NCBI GenBank assembly: GCA_963565915.1
Contig: OY751495.1
Span: 1,736,001 to 1,800,000 of the forward strand
From: Entoloma clypeatum
Lineage: Eukaryota; Basidiomycota; Agaricomycetes; Agaricales; Entolomataceae
DNA length: 64,000 nucleotides
Direction: 5' to 3'
Below are positions 45,001 to 56,344 of the stretch, piece by piece. Numbering within the stretch: the first letter of the stretch is position 1; every line of letters begins with the position of its first letter. Below the pieces are notes generated by a model. That model made no database searches. It saw nothing but the letters and a program-made list of their open reading frames with translations, and had not been told where the DNA came from. Position numbers and translations under genes: made by a program.

Positions 45001-45587
45001 TTTGTCGCGCACCTCAACCATGCGAACCCGGTGTTTGCGACCATCAAGGTTAATCCTGAAATCCGAGTGTTTGGTTCGACATGTTGTTGGGCACCGGTTA
45101 AATGTTACCGCGCCGGTTGTCCAATTGATTGTGGGGTTGTGGTGTACCAACCAGTCATGTCCTAAGAGCATGTCCGTTCTCCCAATGTCCAGTACCATTG
45201 CTTCCATGGTTTCCTGATGTGCTCCCAAATCCAGTTTGACTTCGGCAAGTTGGCTCGCTTTCTGTTGTCGATTTGGTGATCCATCCGTATTTAGAATTGC
45301 TATGGGTGGTATTCCTCGCATGGGGAGGTTCTGTTCGCATACTATTCTGGGATGGATGCATGTGCGTTCACATCCGCTGTCAACCTCAGGTCGGATAACC
45401 TTTGGTCCTCGTCGTGTTTTGAGCTGAGCTAACAGCCTGATCTCTCGTCTTTTCGGAGGTTTACCTCCCTTCACAATCTTAGTCGACGCAGCGGCTCGCT
45501 TGGCAGGGATGACATAGGTTCTATTGTCTGCAGTCATACAAGGCAAGCAGGTCTGTTTAATAGATAAGGGTCGTGACTTAGCGTCGT
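42092..45587 (-). pseudogene. Gypsy B Pol, same lesions as gypsy C
   Basis: The fragments 44287-45546 (protease EVDSGCERTCI and RT start), 43763-44365 (RT end and RNase H), 43357-43731 and 42092-43501 (integrase and chromodomain) match gypsy C exactly in sequence and spacing, apart from the last four codons. RT breaks off at IYM, losing the catalytic Asp pair; the RNase H segment with ETDAS is deleted; and the integrase Glu is Lys (DGQAKRSHQE). Confidence 0.88.
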
Positions 45588-46828
45588 TTAATCGGACCCT
45601 TTGGGAAAATCCTTCTCGTCGGCTTCTAAGATTGTGGTTTCATCATTCTCGGCATCTTCCTCGGACACCTTCCTAACCCTTCCGGAGTTCTTCTTTGGCT
45701 TGCGGCAGTTGTGCGCGATATGGCCTTCTTGGTCACAGTTGAAACACTTGCGACCATCTTTCTTCTTTGGAGCGCTACAGTCTTTAGCCAGATGACCGAA
45801 GCGTTGACAGTTGTAGCAACGGGCTACTCCTGCTTTGTCGATCTCCATGGCCTTGCCCTGACCACCATAAGTGGTACCCGATCTGGTGCGCATGTCGCCG
45901 CCACCTCGGATGACCAGTGCGTGTCCTTCCATCTGTCGTCCCTTGTTTTGGATCTCCTTTGCATAATCGGTGTACATCTTGCCATCGCTAGCCACTTGTT
46001 CAGAGATTCTGCAGTTGACATTCTTCTCTAGGATGTATTTCCCAGTTTCTTCGCCAAGGTTTGACAGCTTCAAGAGTTCTTCGAATTCATCCAAGAATTC
46101 ATCAACGGTACGTTTCTCTTGTTTCAGGACTTCAAGTCTGGCTTTGGCAGCGACCGACTTGTTGGCGATGGAGAATCATGTGGCGATATCATCGGAAAAA
46201 CCTAGCCAGGTGATGTTCTCGTTGTTGATGGCAAGAGCGTCTAACTTGTTACTGGCCCAGTGTCTGCCGGACCCTTCCATCATGTGGGATAGCACCGCAA
46301 GAATCTTCTGATCGTCTGTGAGGCTCTTTTAGAACCTGATGTATAGTTTGGTGGCCTTCCACCACTCGTCAAAGGTGTATCTGTCCTTGAACATCCCAGG
46401 ATCCTTGATGATCTTGGATGTATCCATTGTTTGTACAGCCGGAGCTTCTGCCATGTCTAGAGTCTGCGGAGGAGAAGAGGGGTCGGGTTGTTGGGATGAA
46501 GATGGGGTTCGGGATATAGGTAAGGATTGAAAATGAGTCCCTGTTCTAGGCGTCTGTTTGATATCTGACTGCGCGGAGTCAAAAGTAAATTCATCAGGGG
46601 ACTCGTTGGCGGAATCGGTGGCAAAACGTTCAGAGTATTTCCTCTGTAAATCTCTAAGGAATCTCTGTTCCTGCGCGTCTGTTGGTCGCGAGAAGGGGTC
46701 AAGTCTCTCGTTTCATGCCCAACGGTTGTACTCGGTCTGTTGTTCTTCGGTGGTGAAGTGGGCGTAGATCTGCTGCTTCGAGTAAGACGTGATGATGTGG
46801 CTCTGGGACGTCTCGATGTGAGCGTCCT
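42104..46828 (-). repeat. Left arm of a 4.7-kb inverted repeat
   Basis: Every coordinate x here maps to 98448 minus x on the other arm (51620-56344). All reading frames I compared in both orientations have identical lengths and protein sequences. The first mismatches are at 46829/51619 and 42103/56345. I did not compare every base. Confidence 0.9.
45588..46826 (-). pseudogene. Gypsy B Gag, truncated at its 5' end
   Basis: It has the same frame as gypsy C Gag, with zinc knuckles CYNCQRFGHLAKDC and CFNCDQEGHIAHNC, ending at TAA 45588. Three in-frame stops are shared with C (at RWAxNER, RFxKSL and ATxFSI). The N-terminal part is lost at the 46828 junction. Confidence 0.85.
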
Positions 46829-47060
46829 CTGCTGCATCGTCTCCCGTGCCGTCTCCTGCACTGTCTCCCATGCCGTCTGCTCTGCCTGTACCGTCTCCCG
46901 CACTGTCTCATGCGCTGCTGCCCATACCGTCTCCCACACCGTCTCATGTGCTGCTGCCCATACCGTCTCCCATGCCGTCTCATGTGCTGCTTCCTGTGCT
47001 GTCTCCCACACTGTCTCATGTGCCGCTTCCCGTGCTGTCTCCTGCACCTGCAACCGCTTC
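46829..47060. repeat. GTCTCCC minisatellite at the truncated end of gypsy B
   Basis: Units such as CCGTCTCATGTGCTGCTGCC and CATACCGTCTCCCATG (15 and 30 bp periods) repeat about ten times. The unit length is a multiple of three, which keeps several frames open on both strands. Confidence 0.75.
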
Positions 47061-47349
47061 TTCTCTTATTCCTCATATTCCCGCAGCCCCCTCCCTTTCT
47101 CCTTCACTCGTAACACCTCCACCCCCTGCCGCCACGCCCGTGGCAGGACACATCCCGGTGCTGTCACCCAACAACATGGATACTGATCCTTGCACTGCGC
47201 AAGCCATCACAACCACGGAGGGTCCAACACATGAGAGTTGCACTAGTGATGATACCAGCCTTGCCAAGAAGTCCGCGCCGAAGAGAACTTATAAATGGCG
47301 CCCAGGAACCAAACACTCAGCAAAGCAAGTGATGATTATTTTCTTATAG
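46846..47349 (+). CDS. Hypothetical repeat-containing protein fragment
   Basis: The first 75 codons translate the minisatellite as a Pro/Ser/Leu-rich repeat (LSPTLSHVPLPVLSP). After it the frame reads ordinary sequence, NNMDTDPCTAQAITTTEGP and KKSAPKRTYKWRPGTKHSAK, that looks coding. A plausible continuation is at 47350-47640 (IRNLCGHHWTKFVKVGG, SAEFNIYWSCLG, then an intron near 47473-47526). No family is recognised, and the start within the repeat is arbitrary. A pseudogene captured next to gypsy B is equally likely. Confidence 0.3.
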   Translation: MPSPALSPMPSALPVPSPALSHALLPIPSPTPSHVLLPIPSPMPSHVLLPVLSPTLSHVPLPVLSPAPATASSLIPHIPAAPSLSPSLVTPPPPAATPVAGHIPVLSPNNMDTDPCTAQAITTTEGPTHESCTSDDTSLAKKSAPKRTYKWRPGTKHSAKQVMIIFL

Positions 47350-47640
47350 ACCATTATTAATCATCCTATCAGAAATCTCTGTGGGCATCATTGGACCAAG
47401 TTCGTGAAGGTTGGCGGTACTTCGGCTGAGTTCAATATCTATTGGAGCTGCCTAGGATCGGCAGGACAAAAGGTCTGCTTCCTAATTTACTGAATGTATA
47501 TTTATGCTCAACCACACTTGGATAGAAGTGGGAAGATAAGTTGGCTGCCACTTCCGATGCTGCTGCTACAACTGCAGCAACGACTGTCATGACTGCCATG
47601 ACAGCTGGGCCCGGTCCTCAGAGGACTACGCAAACAAGGG

Positions 47641-48240
47641 TAAGCATATATTCTATATCCTCGCAATGTCACTAATGTGATCCTCCTCCCCTATTCTGAA
47701 TTAGGCTTCAAAGCGCGGGTGAACTGGACTGTCTACTTCTTCAATATCATCACATTTGGATTACTTCTCAACGACTTAGTATGTTTTACGATTTTAATAA
47801 ATATTTGTGTTTTTCGAATACCGGTCAAAACTGGCGTGATTGGAAATGATTGGGAATGATTGGGAAAAGTGATAAGAAGACCGGAAAATAGTAGGTTGTA
47901 GTGGGGATTGGGAATCTCGCATCTGGAATATTGAGGGAGGCAATGGAAACTACTGGGAAATTACCAGGGGAACCAATGAAAAACCGACTGAAACTGACAG
48001 AGGCTGGTAAATTCACTGGATCCACTGGGAGAGATTCGGAATGATTGGGATTGAGTTGGCAACGGTCAGGAAATGTTTGGGGAAAATGAATCCTATTGGG
48101 GAAAGTTGGGCTTTAGCCGAGTGGAGAACTGCCTCGTTTTAGTGGGAATTATTAGGTTCGCTGAAAAAACCCAATCGGGCCAGCAGAAACCATGAGAAAC
48201 CCAATCCTTCCCACCAGGCACCTGACTTTTTCCCACAAGC
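47641..48240. other. No gene recognised; GGGAATGATT-type motifs at 47840-48130
   Basis: GGAATGATTGGGA, GGGGATTGGGAA and similar motifs recur, suggesting the subterminal part of another non-autonomous element. Ends were not found. Confidence 0.35.
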
Positions 48241-48355
48241 ACCTGACCCAATTTTGACTGGGACTCATGCCTAACACCCTCCCTTCACGCCCAACGGCCA
48301 TCACTCGAGCCCAACGGCCCCCCCTCGCATGCAACGGCCCGTCCTCATGCCCTGT
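48241..48355. repeat. Third copy of the GGCCATTGGGC minisatellite (inverse strand)
   Basis: It contains CGCCCAACGGCC, AGCCCAACGGCC and ATGCAACGGCCC units, the inverse-strand form of the array at 1655-2000, in the same orientation as 40380-40640. Confidence 0.55.
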
Positions 48356-48379
48356 AAATACATATATAGACCCTGTATT

Positions 48380-48575
48380 AGCACCCAAAAGACCGGTTTA
48401 GACCGGTCTCAACTGGTCTTTTACCGGTCTTCAAAAAAAAAATTTTGGTCGAGACCGAAGACCAGGGCTGTCCCAATTTAGCAAGACCGAGACCGCGGTC
48501 TTGGTCTATTTCGGTTCATTTTTTGGTTCAGTCTGATCTGGTTCCAGTCCTATTGGACTGAACCTTGAAACACTA
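48380..48575. repeat. Partial hAT-type MITE
   Basis: Its right end, AACCTTGAAACACTA at 48561-48575, inverts to TAGTGTTTCAAGG, as in other hAT-type ends here. Its body is rich in GACCGGTC. The left end is not recognised. The copia fragment continues directly after it at 48576. Confidence 0.5.
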
Positions 48576-48598
48576 GTTTTGTTGGGGTGTATTAGGAG

Positions 48599-49098
48599 TA
48601 GTGTTTGAAAGTTCAGTCCAGTCCGGTTTTTTGCCCAAAAAAATAAAGAACCTAGAACCAAGACTGGTTGAGTGGTTTCTCCAAAAAACTGAAACCAGGA
48701 CTGGACTGGTCAAAGACTGGTGAACCAGTCTTTCCTTTCTCAAAAAAGTAAACCAGGACTGGTTCAAACTGGTTCAAACTGGTCATTTTCCAATTTATTA
48801 AAACTATTTCAAAATATCATTTATAACACATTTCAAAACATTTTATAGAAGCTTTGATGAACAAAATCTATGTGAACCTATATGAACCTGTGTGAACCTA
48901 TGACCAGTTTACATTTTTTGAGTCTCCAATCAAGACTGGTGTTGAACCAGTCTTCTTTTTTTCCAAAATTTGAAGAACCTGAGACTGGTCAATCCTCAAA
49001 AATCTGAAACTTGAGACTGCAGTCCAGTCTCTCACCAGTCTTTACCAGTCTGGTTCTGGTCCAGTTCTAGGTCTTTGGGACTGGACTTCAAAACACTA
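48599..49098. mobile_element. Complete hAT-type MITE, 500 bp, target duplication ATTAGGAG
   Basis: The ends are TAGTGTTTGAAAGTTCAG and the inverse GGACTTCAAAACACTA. The octamer ATTAGGAG lies on both sides (48591-48598 and 49099-49106), the length typical of hAT transposition. The interior has many ACTGGTC/CCAGTCT motifs and no gene. Removing it and one octamer rejoins the copia integrase frame (EISAPN-TPQQ) on the minus strand. Confidence 0.92.
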
Positions 49099-50119
49099 AT
49101 TAGGAGCTGAAATTTCCATGGCAATTCCAAGATCCTTGGGGTATTTTACTACCCCAGTTTCCTTTTTGAATTCTTCCCCTCCATCAAAATGCCATTGGCG
49201 AAATTGGGCATTAAACTGGGTTTTTATAAGCATTGCCCACTTTTTGAATGCATCAGAGGTATCGGATTTGAGTTTCAACAATACCGTCCAAGCATGCCCA
49301 GAATAGTCATCCAAGAAGCTGATATAGTATTTAAATTTGTGATAGGAGGCAATTGGAAACTCTTTGAGGTCTGAATGGAGCAACTCAAAGGGTCTGGAAG
49401 CACGTGAAGATGAAGAAGGGAAACTTTTCAACCTCAACTTTGCTTCTTCGCAGGGACGGCATGGCTTATCCTTAAGGGGAAATTGGACATACCTTGGGAA
49501 TTCATCACATGCATCAGGTGCCTTTTTCAGGACATCTTTACCAGGGTGTGCAAACCGCTGATGCCAAATGCTGTAATCGGCTTTATAGACATCGATATTT
49601 CTAGCATTTAGCTGTGTGATTTGTTCAACGCGTGTATTTACCCAGTATATTGTTGAACCAGGAAAATGAGGTTCACATCTTAGTACACACTTTCCATCTT
49701 TGAAAAAACTAAGATTGTCAGCTGAGCCAGCGACATTTAATTCAGATTCTTGGAGAATTTTGCCCATCGACATGAGGCGAGTGGAAAGCTTCAGGATGTG
49801 TAAAACCGGATAAAGCCGAGTTGTTAGACTTCTTGGCTTTCCTTGACGTGATGGTATTGTGTGAGTGATAAACATGGTCCCTCTTCCTTTTATAAAGATC
49901 TTTACTTTGCCCACAGTTTAAACAATACAAATTAATTTTTCTTCTTGGTACATTACAAAGTCACTCATCTCAATGGTGAAGTGCATACTAGTGCCGGAAT
50001 CCATGATCCACTCGGTGTCATTAGTATCTTTGGATTTGTTCTTACATTTCAAACATGAGGCAAAATGATCATAGATTTCCTCCATGAAGGAGGAAGCAAC
50101 GACAGGTAATTTTAAATAA
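49099..50119 (-). pseudogene. Copia Pol fragment (protease to integrase), minus strand
   Basis: On the minus strand it runs from the protease neighbourhood (50115) through YSIWHQRFAHPGKDV to the integrase core with HSDLKEFP (Asp kept), FDGGEEF and EISAPN. It continues for 23 bp on the other side of the MITE (48576-48598). It corresponds to about 22680-23715 of the copia element at 20504, with roughly 90-95 percent protein identity by eye. It is cut on one side by the MITE cluster and on the other by the LTR of gypsy D. Confidence 0.85.
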
Positions 50120-50602
50120 TGTTAAGAACTGATCGACAAAACATCGGAGCTACATCAGATGTGTTGGAGGGTTGGAGGGTCGGAGCATGTGCAACATAGG
50201 GGCAAGGACTTGGCTTCAACTTGTGTTGCACCCTCACTAATATGTTGGTGTCCTTATTTCGGAGGATCAGAGGATTGGAAGATCAGAGGTCGGACTCAAG
50301 TTAAGAGTCAGAAAGAGGACGGGAGGTATGATGTTGAATCTAAGTTGATATTCAAACTGAAGCTAATACATGATTCTACATAAGTTTAAATACTATGTTG
50401 GAGGACGTGTGGCTTCGTCGGAGTCGGATAACGAGTGGCTGTTGGAGATGCTTAACATAAGTAAAATGGTCAGATGTAAGTAATGTACGTAGTAACGAGA
50501 TTCATAACAGTAAGTATGCATATTAAGTATTAGTCAAAATTTCGGAGGTGTTGGAGGTGTCAGAATTGGTCAGAAATCGTCGGAATTGATCGGAATGTAA
50601 CA
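50120..50602 (-). repeat. 3' LTR of gypsy D (483 bp)
   Basis: The minus strand begins TGTTACATTCCG (50602) and ends CAGTTCTTAACA (50120). On its inner side lies a polypurine tract, minus strand AAGGGGGAAATA (50615-50604), which fixes it as the 3' LTR of a minus-strand element lying to the right. That element is the pol at 58274-60174. The LTR's outer edge cuts the copia fragment. Confidence 0.75.
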
Positions 50603-50800
50603 GTATTTCCCCCTTAGGGCCAATCCCATGAGGCCTAAGAACCTAGGTGGTCAGTGCACATGAACTGCATCATGTGATGTGTTGGTTGAAAATACCGTCC
50701 AAGTGGTTCTTTCTTCTTGTTCCTCCCATTATCTTTCCGTTTCAAAACTCTTCCGAAAAAACCTCAATATATCGGCAACCAATTTTCAAAAGGAGATGGA
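50603..50800 (+). promoter_or_regulatory. Leader of the antisense ORF of gypsy D, upstream of gypsy C
   Basis: A pyrimidine-rich stretch (TTCTTCTTGTTCCTCCC, 50706-50722) and TTTCAAAAGGAG lead to ATGGA at 50796-50800, the first copy of the C target duplication. The second copy, at 57298, is the start codon of the ORF there. Before C inserted, leader and ORF were contiguous. Promoter activity is inferred from composition only. Confidence 0.45.
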
Positions 50801-51202
50801 TGTTACGGACTCTACGGTATGAGGACCACATCATATCTTTTACTTATCGGCCCAACTCGGCGCCCTCTTACGAACTCACTATGTCTAATGTCTACTTTCG
50901 CAACCTTCGATTCCCAGTCTGACTCATTACATTACTTCGTCATCCCCTTTAGTATACTTCGCTCCCGCGCTGACTCGCTTTCCGCAGTCAGCTTACTCAC
51001 TGTACATAGCCTTCCGCAGTCGCCTTACTCATGCGCACTGCCTTCCGCAGTACTGACTCATCCGCTACCGCCTATAGTCAGTACCTATATAAACCTCTTG
51101 TACTATAGTAGATTCCTTGGATTTAGCAATCACTTTGCTCTTCGCCTTTCCACTGTCCTGCATACTCTGCCCGAACCTTGGAACGGTTTGTTAAGCATAA
51201 CA
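50801..51202 (+). repeat. 5' LTR of gypsy C (402 bp)
   Basis: TGTTACGGACTC to AAGCATAACA. TATATAAA at 51087-51094 is the TATA box. CTTTCCGCAGTCAGCTTACTC-like units repeat three to four times at 50980-51060. GATTTAGCAA at 51120-51129 is about 26-35 nt after the TATA box and therefore near the expected transcript start. Confidence 0.92.
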
Positions 51203-51204
51203 AG

Positions 51205-51214
51205 TTGCTAAATC
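51205..51214 (+). promoter_or_regulatory. Primer site complementary to the start of the element's own RNA
   Basis: TTGCTAAATC, two bases after the LTR, is the exact reverse complement of GATTTAGCAA at 51120-51129 in the LTR. Tf1-type gypsy elements prime reverse transcription with the folded-back 5' end of their RNA. The same pair exists in gypsy A. Ten matching bases are seen; the mechanism is inferred from Tf1. Confidence 0.7.
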
Positions 51215-51619
51215 TCGTTAGGTTCGCCCAGAGCGAAGAGAGCAACTACCAGAAGAGTCAAGACGTCGTGCTTCTTTGAAGACTTCACCAGTAACCCATT
51301 CAGCACGCCAGAAGCCCGACAGGAGGAGCTAAGTCCTCGAGACAGTATCGATTTTACACTCATCCAGCAGTATATCGAATTGGAGATCCGTTGCATCCTA
51401 CAGCAGGTGCTTGACGAAGAACTAGACAATGACAAGCATCGCCCCCACGGCGAGATAGCAGAAAGCATCCATCTTGCTCGGCAACACCAGGTCGCGCGTT
51501 ACAACGCCCAACAGAACGAACTCGAAAGCTTTCACGTTCAAGAAGGACCTCAGACAGGTCGGATCACAGAGATCAGAGAGTTTATCGGTGTCCAGACAAC
51601 CGTTATCAGAAGATTGATT

Positions 51620-54600
51620 AGGACGCTCACATCGAGACGTCCCAGAGCCACATCATCACGTCTTACTCGAAGCAGCAGATCTACGCCCACTTCACCACCG
51701 AAGAACAACAGACCGAGTACAACCGTTGGGCATGAAACGAGAGACTTGACCCCTTCTCGCGACCAACAGACGCGCAGGAACAGAGATTCCTTAGAGATTT
51801 ACAGAGGAAATACTCTGAACGTTTTGCCACCGATTCCGCCAACGAGTCCCCTGATGAATTTACTTTTGACTCCGCGCAGTCAGATATCAAACAGACGCCT
51901 AGAACAGGGACTCATTTTCAATCCTTACCTATATCCCGAACCCCATCTTCATCCCAACAACCCGACCCCTCTTCTCCTCCGCAGACTCTAGACATGGCAG
52001 AAGCTCCGGCTGTACAAACAATGGATACATCCAAGATCATCAAGGATCCTGGGATGTTCAAGGACAGATACACCTTTGACGAGTGGTGGAAGGCCACCAA
52101 ACTATACATCAGGTTCTAAAAGAGCCTCACAGACGATCAGAAGATTCTTGCGGTGCTATCCCACATGATGGAAGGGTCCGGCAGACACTGGGCCAGTAAC
52201 AAGTTAGACGCTCTTGCCATCAACAACGAGAACATCACCTGGCTAGGTTTTTCCGATGATATCGCCACATGATTCTCCATCGCCAACAAGTCGGTCGCTG
52301 CCAAAGCCAGACTTGAAGTCCTGAAACAAGAGAAACGTACCGTTGATGAATTCTTGGATGAATTCGAAGAACTCTTGAAGCTGTCAAACCTTGGCGAAGA
52401 AACTGGGAAATACATCCTAGAGAAGAATGTCAACTGCAGAATCTCTGAACAAGTGGCTAGCGATGGCAAGATGTACACCGATTATGCAAAGGAGATCCAA
52501 AACAAGGGACGACAGATGGAAGGACACGCACTGGTCATCCGAGGTGGCGGCGACATGCGCACCAGATCGGGTACCACTTATGGTGGTCAGGGCAAGGCCA
52601 TGGAGATCGACAAAGCAGGAGTAGCCCGTTGCTACAACTGTCAACGCTTCGGTCATCTGGCTAAAGACTGTAGCGCTCCAAAGAAGAAAGATGGTCGCAA
52701 GTGTTTCAACTGTGACCAAGAAGGCCATATCGCGCACAACTGCCGCAAGCCAAAGAAGAACTCCGGAAGGGTTAGGAAGGTGTCCGAGGAAGATGCCGAG
52801 AATGATGAAACCACAATCTTAGAAGCCGACGAGAAGGATTTTCCCAAAGGGTCCGATTAAACGACGCTAAGTCACGACCCTTATCTATTAAACAGACCTG
52901 CTTGCCTTGTATGACTGCAGACAATAGAACCTATGTCATCCCTGCCAAGCGAGCCGCTGCGTCGACTAAGATTGTGAAGGGAGGTAAACCTCCGAAAAGA
53001 CGAGAGATCAGGCTGTTAGCTCAGCTCAAAACACGACGAGGACCAAAGGTTATCCGACCTGAGGTTGACAGCGGATGTGAACGCACATGCATCCATCCCA
53101 GAATAGTATGCGAACAGAACCTCCCCATGCGAGGAATACCACCCATAGCAATTCTAAATACGGATGGATCACCAAATCGACAACAGAAAGCGAGCCAACT
53201 TGCCGAAGTCAAACTGGATTTGGGAGCACATCAGGAAACCATGGAAGCAATGGTACTGGACATTGGGAGAACGGACATGCTCTTAGGACATGACTGGTTG
53301 GTACACCACAACCCCACAATCAATTGGACAACCGGCGCGGTAACATTTAACCGGTGCCCAACAACATGTCGAACCAAACACTCGGATTTCAGGATTAACC
53401 TTGATGGTCGCAAACACCGGGTTCGCATGGTTGAGGTGCGCGACAAAGATGCACCCAAAAAGTCGGATCAGAAATGGAAGCCTGGAGACCCTATCTTGGA
53501 AGCTGTCACTCCCACACCACCTCCCACAACCAAACAACCCTCATATGTTGAACGATTTGCCCATCTTTTCGAGAAAGAGAACTTTGATAAGATCCCAAAG
53601 GAGAGGGAATGGGACCATGGTATCGAACTTACACCGGACGCACCAAAGGAACTAGGGGGAAATACATATCCTATGATGCAAAAGAAACAAGAGGAATTGG
53701 ACGCATTCATTGACGAGGGTCTAGCAACAGGAAAGATCTGCCCATCCAAATCCCCTTATGCCTCCCCTCGCTTCTTCATCAACAAGAAGGATGGCTCCAA
53801 ACGATTGGTACAAGATTACCGCATGGTCAATAAATTCACGGTCAAAGACAAGTTCCCACTCCCACGAATATCCGATCTCTTGGACGTACTGAAAGATGCG
53901 GTCTACTTCAATAAAATGGACATCATGTGGGGCTATAACAATGTCCGGATTAAGGAGGGCGATGAATGGAAAGCTGCCTTCCTCACCAGTCGAGGATTGT
54001 TCGAACCATTGGTCATGTTTTGCAACTCTCTGGGAACGTTCTCTCAAATGATGGCTAGTCTATTCCGGGACCAGATCCGCCGATGTATCTGTGTGATCTA
54101 CATGGAATGCGAAACACTGAAGAAATCCTACAGATCCTATTGGACAATGATTTGTTCCTAAAGGAGAAGAAGTGTTTATGGGAAGTAACGAAATGTCCTA
54201 TATTGGGATATGTGGTTGGTGAGGGACGTGTTGAGATGGAAACTGAGAAGGTGGATACAATTCGAAACTGGCGAGCACCCACATCAAAAAAGGAAGTTCA
54301 GAAGTTCCTTGGATTTGCTAACTTCTATCGACGTTTTATTGAAGGGTACTTAAACATCGCAAAACCTCTCACCGCGCTCACAGGCGGTACAGCATTTACT
54401 TGGGGACCAACAGAGCAGCAAGCTTTTGAAGGTCTCATACGGGCAATTACATCGGCACCAGTAGACGACAAATGGCATCCCATCGTGTTCTTGTCGCGGA
54501 CCATGTCCACGGCCGAACAGAATTACGAGATATACGACAAGGAACTCCTGGCAGTTGTGGAAGCATTGAAAGATTGGAGACACTATCTGCTTGAAGCCAG

Positions 54601-56344
54601 GGAATGTTTCGAGATCTTGACCGATCACAAGAACCTGGAATATTTCTGTCGTCCTCAGGACCTGAATCAACGACAGCGATGCTAAGTTACAAGACTATGA
54701 CTTCGAATTACGGCATGTGCCCGGCAAGACCAATGCGAAAGCAGACATCCTGTCACGCTTAACCTGGTATGAAGTGGAACTCGAACCACAGGACAGTGAC
54801 CAAATGCTCAAGGAGGGACTATTCTTGAAACGGTTGGAATCAGAAGATGTGGTACAAATGGAGATGTTCACAGAGGAACAATTCTTTGAAGGGGGTGAAA
54901 CATCTGATTCCATCAAAATTGGGAACATCACGACCATTGAAAATCCGTGGATCGCACGCATCAAGGGTTCAAACCGCATGGAGACAGAAGTAGTGCAGGG
55001 CCTAAGAAAGAATCCTCATTGGTATCAACAGGAGAATGGGATCATCTATGCATCTATGTCCTGCCAGATCCACAATTACGACAAGAACTGATGTTCGAAT
55101 CACACGATGCACCAGTGGCTGGACATCCAGGACAGTACCGGACACATGAACTCCTCACTTGCACCTACTGGTGGCCTACCATACTGCATGATGTGAAGAA
55201 GTACGTGAAGGGTTGCGACACTTGTCAACGCAACAAGATTAACCAACAAAAGCGACATGCTCCGCTACATCCCCATGCAGCACCAAGTCACCCATGGGAA
55301 GACATAGGAATCGACGTCGTGGGACCGACACCAGAATCTGATGGAAAAAATGCAATTCTGGTCATCACGGATAGACATTCAAAGATGTTTCACCTTATTC
55401 CGACAACCATGGAACTATCAGCTGAAGGATTAGCCAAGATCTATCGGGATCAGATATGGAAGCTTCATGGGATCCCCAAGAAGATCAGCGATAGGGGACC
55501 GCAGTTCGCCGCGAAGTTCATGGAGATACTCTGCCGCATGTTAGGGATCAAGAGGAACCTGTCCACCACATACCATCCACAGACTGATGGACAGGCCAAG
55601 CGATCGCATCAGGAAACGGAAGCATTCTTACGAAACTTTGTCAACCATCTACAGGATGATTGGGCTGAATGGATCACAATCACAGAGTTCCAGTACAATA
55701 ACAAAGAACATCAGGCAACGAAGCGCACCCCATTCTACCTCAACTACGGTTTACATCCATGGAAGGGAGAGCTCGTGTTAGAAGATACTAATCTGGCTGC
55801 CAACGACTTCTTGAAAAAACTTAAACAGGCACGAGAAGAAGCCAATGCTGCGCTGAAACAAGCACAGGATCAGATGAAGAAGACAGTTGACACACGGCGA
55901 AGTCCGTCTCAGGACTACCGCACCGGAGACAAGGCGCGGCCGGAAGGGACTAACATCAGGACCAATTGCCCCTCAAAGAAACTTGATGCACTCCGACATG
56001 GACCATTCAAAGTCCTAGAGAAGAAAGGAGCTAGCGTGTACCTTCTTGATCTTCCAAGGACTTGGAAGATGATTCACCCTGTGTTCAACGAGACCCTGTT
56101 GTCACCATATGAAACTCCGAAGTATGCCATCCAGAAAAAGAAACCAGCCCCTGATCCGATCATCGTCGAAGGACAAGAAGAGTACCATGTGTCTACAATC
56201 CTAGACTCTCAAATGTTCCGCGGAAAGATCCAGTACCTCGTCCAGTGGGAAGGATATGGTCCAGAAGAGAACACATGGGAACCTCGAGCTAATGTTCAGA
56301 ACGCTCAAGATTTGATCCGTGATTTCCATCGGCAGAACCCGTCT
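51620..56344 (+). repeat. Right arm of the 4.7-kb inverted repeat
   Basis: It is the mirror of 42104-46828, with a spacer of about 4.8 kb between arms. It covers Gag from codon 1 of the open frame to the last codons of Pol, but neither LTR nor the small ORF. Confidence 0.9.
51622..52860 (+). pseudogene. Gypsy C Gag (three in-frame stops)
   Basis: The frame opens after TAG (51619-51621) and reads YAHFTTEEQQTEYNRW, a TGA, then LDPFSRPTDAQEQRFLRDLQ, MFKDRYTFDEWWKATKLYI, a TAA, a TGA at ATxFSIANKS, and the zinc knuckles CYNCQRFGHLAKDC and CFNCDQEGHIAHNC, ending at TAA 52858-52860. The ATG of the upstream leader ORF is ACG here (about 51304), unlike in gypsy A. Pol follows in the -1 frame. Confidence 0.85.

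Larger units (their letters stand above)
41150..46828 (-). mobile_element. Ty3/gypsy retrotransposon B, 5'-truncated
   Basis: The 3' LTR at 41150-41551 is followed inward by a small ORF, pol and most of gag. The copy ends abruptly at 46828 inside gag, where a GTCTCCC minisatellite begins, so leader, primer site and 5' LTR are missing. From 42104 to 46828 it is the inverse of gypsy C without an indel. Outside that tract (41150-42103) it differs from C by a few percent. Confidence 0.92.

Noticed and set aside
46699..47076. Arg-rich open frame on the minus strand over the GTCTCCC array
   Set aside because: It is one of several frames kept open by the 15/30-bp period; composition only.
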